From Taenia hydatigena (lineage: Eukaryota; Platyhelminthes; Cestoda; Cyclophyllidea; Taeniidae), in assembly GCA_036345935.2 (NCBI GenBank), contig JADWOT020000001.1:30881062-30945061 (forward strand): a DNA stretch of 64,000 nt, in the 5' to 3' direction. This document shows, in pieces, positions 58,852 through 64,000 of this stretch (the first letter of the stretch is position 1; every line of letters begins with the position of its first letter). The position numbers and the translations under genes were made by a program. The notes under the pieces are model-generated. The model worked only from the letters and a program-made list of their open reading frames with translations. It did not search any database and was not told the DNA's origin.

Positions 58852-61800
58852 AATTCATTGCCGTCATTTTCTGATGGTCCTTCTGCCCTGCACCTGATTC
58901 TTGTGGAGCCAAGGTGCTGATCCAGAATAAAACAGAGCTGTGAAGGACCTCAGCGGATCTTTCGCTGTTTTTGTGGTTAAGAGCCGATTCCTCAAACAGC
59001 TCTTTCTCTCCACACTCTCCTTCTCTTTATCCTAGAGGTTGATTTAAATGAAGTTCGGTGTTACACCAAAGGCTTTGGTGACCCCCATTTAAGCCAAACC
59101 GGGCAAAGGGTAATGTAAAATCGTCAGTGAGAAAGGAGGGACGTACGTCGGCAGTACCTGGTTAACGTGTAGCTACCGTCATACCCAATGTCGGGTAGCT
59201 GGTCCGCTAGTCGACAAGAAACGCCGATTTAACTGACAACAAAAGTGATGTTTATGCACCAAAATGGGCAACAATGACCATATTAGGACTTCATTTTACG
59301 CTCATAACGGGTAAAATGAGAGAGTCAAAATCGACGTAATGTCATTGGAGTGATTTTGGATAATAAAACATTAGCCCGACACGTCAAATGAGTCACGCTT
59401 GCTGCTAGAATTATGACGCAGGCCAAATCTCCAAATGCTCGTTGATCTACGTAGAGAGATATAGTGACAAGAGGATAATGTGATTAATTGTTGCGTTCAA
59501 GGCATTCATGGAAGCGGATATCAGCATAAATAATAATGCCGCTCCTTAGAATTTCCTGCACTGCTAACCCCTACCGCAGTGAATTTCCCTGACCAACAAC
59601 CTACTTAACGGCTCTATAACTGACTAACGAACGAACCAGACCAACAAGTTACCAAGCGTATGAAAGACAAATTTTGTGGTTTAGGAGACATTTTTATTCA
59701 ACATGGAGCTACTAACTCACGGACTCACAAACAAACTGCACCAACCAGTTACCGATCTATACAAAAGGCAAATTTAGTGGGCCGAGACACATCCGCACAC
59801 AACGCATAGCTACTAACTAACTAATGAGTAGCATGTCGCAGTGCCAGTGTATCGTTTAATGGGCCAGCCGGCTGCCTACCTCGCATCCCAGTTCAGTCCA
59901 ACATTAACCAAACCACATTCTAGCATCTATCAATCAGAGAGCGACGTCAGCTGTCCTTCGGAGAGGACTATTTGAATGTCTGTGTTTGCCCAATTAGCGT
60001 CCACTCCTCCTTAACTGCTCCCAGTCAGCAGATTAAGCACAGAATGCCATAACGCATTGATGCTTTGCAGCAATAGCATTCTGCAACTGCATTCACCACT
60101 TGCGTGGTCCCCACGTCACCACGTCTAAGCGTAAGCTATTCTAAAAAGAACCTCAGCTGTTCGACAGTTGAGAAAAAGGCTGATGCACTTATCATTCACA
60201 CGACAATGAAACCTTCATCGTACAGCGAATTGGTGCCTTAACTTGGCTTGTGGTGAGTGGGAAATCAAATACTCCCAAGACATTTGCGCCATGATAGGAG
60301 CAGCTTCCCATCATTAGAGTTAGGAAAAGCTAAGTAGGGAGAGGTGAATGCTGAACCTAGTGCTGTCCTTTACGAACATGTTGGCACACCGCTACTGGCA
60401 TTGCAGCCACAAATTGTACAAAGATGTACAGGTCGCTCTATATGGAGGTTACTTATTCATCAATGTTGATCAAAACCACAAGCATTTGACCTCCGCATGA
60501 TGACCGCCCCGTCACCAGAGAAGCGATGCTTTCACAGCCTGCCTATTTGAAAATATGCCAAAGGTGAGGAAGGAGCTGGAGTGTCATCAACACAAATCAG
60601 GGGCGCTAAGGGCGCATACGCAAAAGAGCCCTTCAGGGTTGTTTGCAGTTAGCTTGAACTGCCGGTTGGGTAGAGGAAGGTGGGACTGCCGACTGCTTCT
60701 CATCAATCGTTGGGGTGGTAGCTCGCCTTCGGATGACTTGAGTGTTTAACAAGCAGCTTTGAGGAAATTAATCAACCTCGTTTTATTCTCTGAAGACCTA
60801 AATTATCGGAAGCGATCCATCGCTGCAACAGCACTCTCTCGCCATCTTCTGTACACCTCGACGGACGGCTACCATCATTGCGCACCGAACTTAGTAGAAC
60901 AGGGAAAATCCCATCAGACCGATAAATCTGGATCTCTCACTGTCAATAACACGATCTTACAAGGATCCAGTAAAGTAATGAATGGTCGTTGAACATTACA
61001 CAGCAGAGAAGAACAAAGAGACGAACCCAACTTGAAACACTGATGAACGAATGGCTTCCATCCTGTGCAAATGCCGGATATAAAAGCAGAATTATGCCGA
61101 CGCGTTCAAAAGGGTATGCAATGAGTTCAGCGCTTGTCTCTCCCTCCTTGGCTTTCCTCTTCCTCGGGATAAAATGCGGAAGAACACGTGGAGGACAAAT
61201 TTCATCGGCGACATGGCAAATAAGGTATAGTGATAAAGTCTGAACTCGTTTGACTGAAAACACTCCTCGTTCGAAGGTGAATAATGGTGCTTGTGCATGA
61301 AGATGTGCATCCATCGAATGCTTTTGGCCCAAGAGAACGGTTCAGTCTACCACGTCTACTTCAGTTATGCCGATATACCGAAACAGGCAGCGATCTGTCA
61401 ACATTAGCAAGTGCCGATGCAATGACAGCAAAACCAGCAACGACACTACTTCATGTCTTTCGGATGGCAATATGGAGACGCATTTGATTTCCTACCGATA
61501 CTCTACGTCCGAGAATCCCCTATCACCAACGCAGTCAACATCAACACTAGCATCTGGCTCGTAACCATGACCAATGCAGCCAGAGGCGCCAAAGACATCG
61601 ATTAAGCCTCCACAACTGTTCTTTCCTCCTCGTCTCTGCAATAAGTGCTATCCTGATCTCAAGGAAGGAGGTTATGTCCTCATTATGACAGTGAGAACTG
61701 GGATACGAACAACATGTACCTCTAAGAGTGTGTTAATGCATTGTTTGAATGAATTGAGGGGATTGTTCTTAACAGCATTTGGGTTACCTGCTGGTCACCA

Positions 61801-62440
61801 CATTTGGACCCCCTTAACGCGGCCGAAATGTGATCTTTACTGACTGCCACACTGCTTGCTGTTCCCTCGTTGGCGAGCGAACTATCAGTGCGTTTATTGG
61901 TGCGAAGAAATTGTCCTCTCCCTGTTTGAGAGAATAGTCGCATGATTGGGATGAGCTGTCGGAATAATTCCGCCCACCATCGACATGGTTGGACCTGACT
62001 CTACCAATTCCTAATGAACTCCTTAACAGCGCAGAAAGAGGGCACCACCGGAACTGATTTTATCCACGTCAGGCAAAACACATTCAAACTACAATTGACG
62101 AAACCGTTTTCGATGTTGATCTGAGTAGAATGCCTTGCGTTGAATGTGATACAGACAACAATTTACAATTGTACAACCTCCATTCTCCTCTCCTTCCTTA
62201 GATTAACACCCTTCTCTTCTTTACGGAGGACTCACGCTCAAATGAAACGACCCGTTACAATGTATGAAGACAAACCATTTGGACGATCGAAGCTACACAT
62301 TGACACCATGGATTTGGGGACAGACTAGCACATAACTATACCTCTTATTCCTCCTTCTCCTCCCTCCTCCACCTCGACCTCATTCTCATCATCCCAATCA
62401 TTCTTACAAGACAACTCTTCACAAATTCAATCTCTTTATT

Positions 62441-62800
62441 TGATTTGTTGGCCGTATCGTCTCAATTCAATTTTTGGGCGATCTGATTGCGACGCTGTCG
62501 GACGGAGAAATGGTCTACGCAGCATTTCTGCTTGCGTACGTGAGCTTTGCATTGCTCAATTGGAGCAGTGCAACGAGCATCACTCCCTCCCTACTTCGCC
62601 AATAATTACGCCGCCTCGTACGTCTGATAACGAAGGAACGTGATCCGAGGGAGCATCACCAGTGCTCAGTTGGAGTAGAGGTGAGACCGTGCAGACGCCA
62701 TCAACAGAAGCTGCCGTCGGCCTCAGTGGACCAGGATGCAACTAGCTTCGCAACGCCATCTCTTTCTCCTCAACTCACATTACCGGTGATGCTTGCATGA
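62441..62800 (+). pseudogene. TM-gene relic in B copy 3, least damaged of the B relics
   Basis: The frame from about 62441 reads IQFLGDLIATLSDGEMVYAA and AYVSFALLNWSSATS without the TAG seen at 23 kb, then stops at 62605. The T2 part reads REHHQCSVGVEVRP, LPSASVDQDATSFA and ends LPVMLA, TGA at 62798-62800. Compared with the T1 exon at 39250, several differences are synonymous (TAC/TAT, GCA/GCC, CTT/CTC). There is no normal intron between the parts. Confidence 0.5.
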
Positions 62801-62824
62801 CAACTGCATCCAGTCAACCTAAAC

Positions 62825-63208
62825 TTGTTAAGGTCAATCCATCTGCAGCAGCTATCCACACTAACAAATAGCATAATTGGGACGTGTAAAAATAAACTTA
62901 CCAAACAAAATGCTTCAAATGGTAGCACTACAGCAATTAATACAAACTCGAACTTGGTAGTCCTTTTGTTCGTCTATAACAATGATTCAATGCGAGAAAT
63001 CGCCATCACCACACGAGGAGACGTTGAGCCAGCAGAAATGTCAGTCGAACCACCGCGTCGTCACCTTAGAGCGAAGCGTCAATTGTGGTCATGGCAACGA
63101 CAATTAAAAACAAGAGATAATTTGTGTGATAAGAGAAGCGCATTAGCAAGCACAATTAATGCAATTTTTGCGTGTATTAAATTTTTCGAGGTGGCATTAG
63201 TGGGTTAG
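62825..63208 (+). other. open frame shared by three B copies
   Basis: This 127-codon frame begins LRSIHLQQLSTLTNSIIGT and contains the DVEPAEMS and RRHLRAKRQLWSWQRQLK core; it ends FFEVALVG. It is colinear with 41226-41582. The following 63210-63720 repeats the frames at 40686-40977 with stops added. Confidence 0.35.
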
Positions 63209-63746
63209 CGATGCCACGCATAATGACAAATGCAACAATACATATCTTAGCGCAAATATTTTAAGCACCGAATTTATATTTAACTGAGATTGTGATGTGC
63301 ATACTTGGAGCTGCTTTTGCTACTAAAATGTGGTACTGCTGAAAGTGAATTATTTGATCTCACAATTATTATTTGACATCTTGCATTGGCCCGCAGATGT
63401 GAACTCATATCCTGGCTACTTACGGCAGGGTGGAAAGGATGGCGTGGAAACAATTTTGTGAATGAGTCTACTCACCCATTACCAGACCTGTTCGCATTCG
63501 TTACCGGACCGTAGCAGTTATGTTGCGGTGTGGGAGGGATTACGCTTGCGAATCGTTACTTGCGAGAGATAGTGCGTCCTGGTCATTGCTACGCAACGAT
63601 ACGCTATTGTTTAGCCACTCCTTTGTGTTTATGCTCATTTGACGGCTGGCCAATCACTCTAGTTTAGAATGTCGTTGCACAATTTTGGCGATCTTATGCA
63701 GAGTGTGAAGCGTTAGAATAAGATGGTAGCCGATGTTTAAAGGAGA

Positions 63747-63942
63747 TGTAGTACATTGTTTGTTGGAACCGCCGGTTTCGGCCAAGGTCACAGAGGTGGC
63801 CGTACTGCCCTAGCTGCGTGGGCTGGCCTCCAGGCCATGCCAGCAAACTATGTTCCTCAGTCCGTTAAATATATGTAAACATGTATATTCTGCTACAGCA
63901 TTCTGTCTTCTTTTGCCTTCGAGGAAGCCTCGGGACGCTACA
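63747..63942. mobile_element. solo-LTR-like element, 196 bp
   Basis: It starts TGTAGTACATTG and ends CGGGACGCTACA. The 5-bp duplication GGAGA lies at 63742-63746 and 63943-63947, which is TCTCC in the other orientation. It is the mirror of 40464-40660 at the same paralogous position. The two differ mainly in the TATA-rich stretch and a few substitutions. Confidence 0.75.
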
Positions 63943-64000
63943 GGAGAGGTAATGCTAGATGTGAGGTGGAAAGAGCACATCGGGAATGTGTATGCCCATT

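Larger units (their letters stand above)
58308..63999. repeat. IR3 right arm (D fragment plus B module copy 3)
   Basis: This is the reverse complement of 40406-45957, with the pairings given there. It starts with the D fragment (58308-58620), then 58900-59560 mirroring 44380-45040, then the B module. The stretch to 62440 holds only repeat-shared short frames. Confidence 0.8.

Noticed and set aside
1..63999. Inverted repeats as pure assembly artefacts
   Set aside because: Arms differ by substitutions, indels, private insertions and a private LTR-like element, so they are real diverged copies. Only the junction at the N remains suspicious.

Overview
This is eukaryotic nuclear DNA. There are no prokaryote-style gene blocks, and nearly every long open frame is either short or one exon of a chain bounded by GT...AG sites. 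Several inferred introns are very short (41-51 nt), which fits a compact-intron metazoan such as a parasitic flatworm, but that assignment is inference and I cannot name the species. I see no tRNA, rRNA, CRISPR array or intact autonomous transposon.

The dominant feature is architecture. The window is built almost entirely from diverged, interrupted inverted duplications. IR1 has arms of about 6 kb (1-6272 and 13638-19636) around a spacer holding two direct D repeats. IR2 has arms of about 11 kb (19.5-30.5 kb and 33.6-44.6 kb) around a 3.1 kb single-copy spacer. IR3 has arms of at least 5.6 kb (40.4-45.96 kb and 58.3 kb to the window end). Its axis at about 52.20 kb coincides with a perfect 26-bp inverted repeat. 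A second direct-repeat family (E1, E2) flanks this axis, and a lone N at 55397 sits exactly on one E/B junction. Because arms IR2-right and IR3-left overlap, the B module is present three times (19.5-24.2, 40.4-44.6 reversed, 59.5-64.0) plus a split fourth copy (53.4-58.3).

Coding content. (i) A multi-exon + strand gene (G1) runs from about 27.7 kb in the IR2 left arm into the spacer. Its 3' exons (30458-31298) form a phase-consistent chain. The IR2 breakpoint cuts through one of its exons, so the right arm carries only a truncated, inverted pseudogene. (ii) A multi-pass membrane-protein gene (called TM here) lies on the minus strand at 24.6-25.6 kb, with an inverted mirror copy at 39.2-40.1 kb carrying in-frame stops. 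At least eight further relics of its main exon or second exon are scattered through IR1, the B copies and the spacers. (iii) A three-exon minus-strand candidate lies at 48.3-49.1 kb in single-copy DNA. (iv) A decayed fragment at 49.9-50.1 kb resembles the end of a prolyl 4-hydroxylase catalytic domain. None of the candidate proteins except (iv) could be tied to a family.

Mobile DNA. Two 196/197-bp elements with TG...CA ends and 5-bp target duplications (solo-LTR type) sit at the same paralogous position in two B copies. The third B copy has the empty site, which gives a relative date for the duplications. A truncated relative lies at 38.8 kb.

Coordinates of repeat boundaries were read by eye and are good to tens of bases. 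Splice models are unsupported by transcripts.
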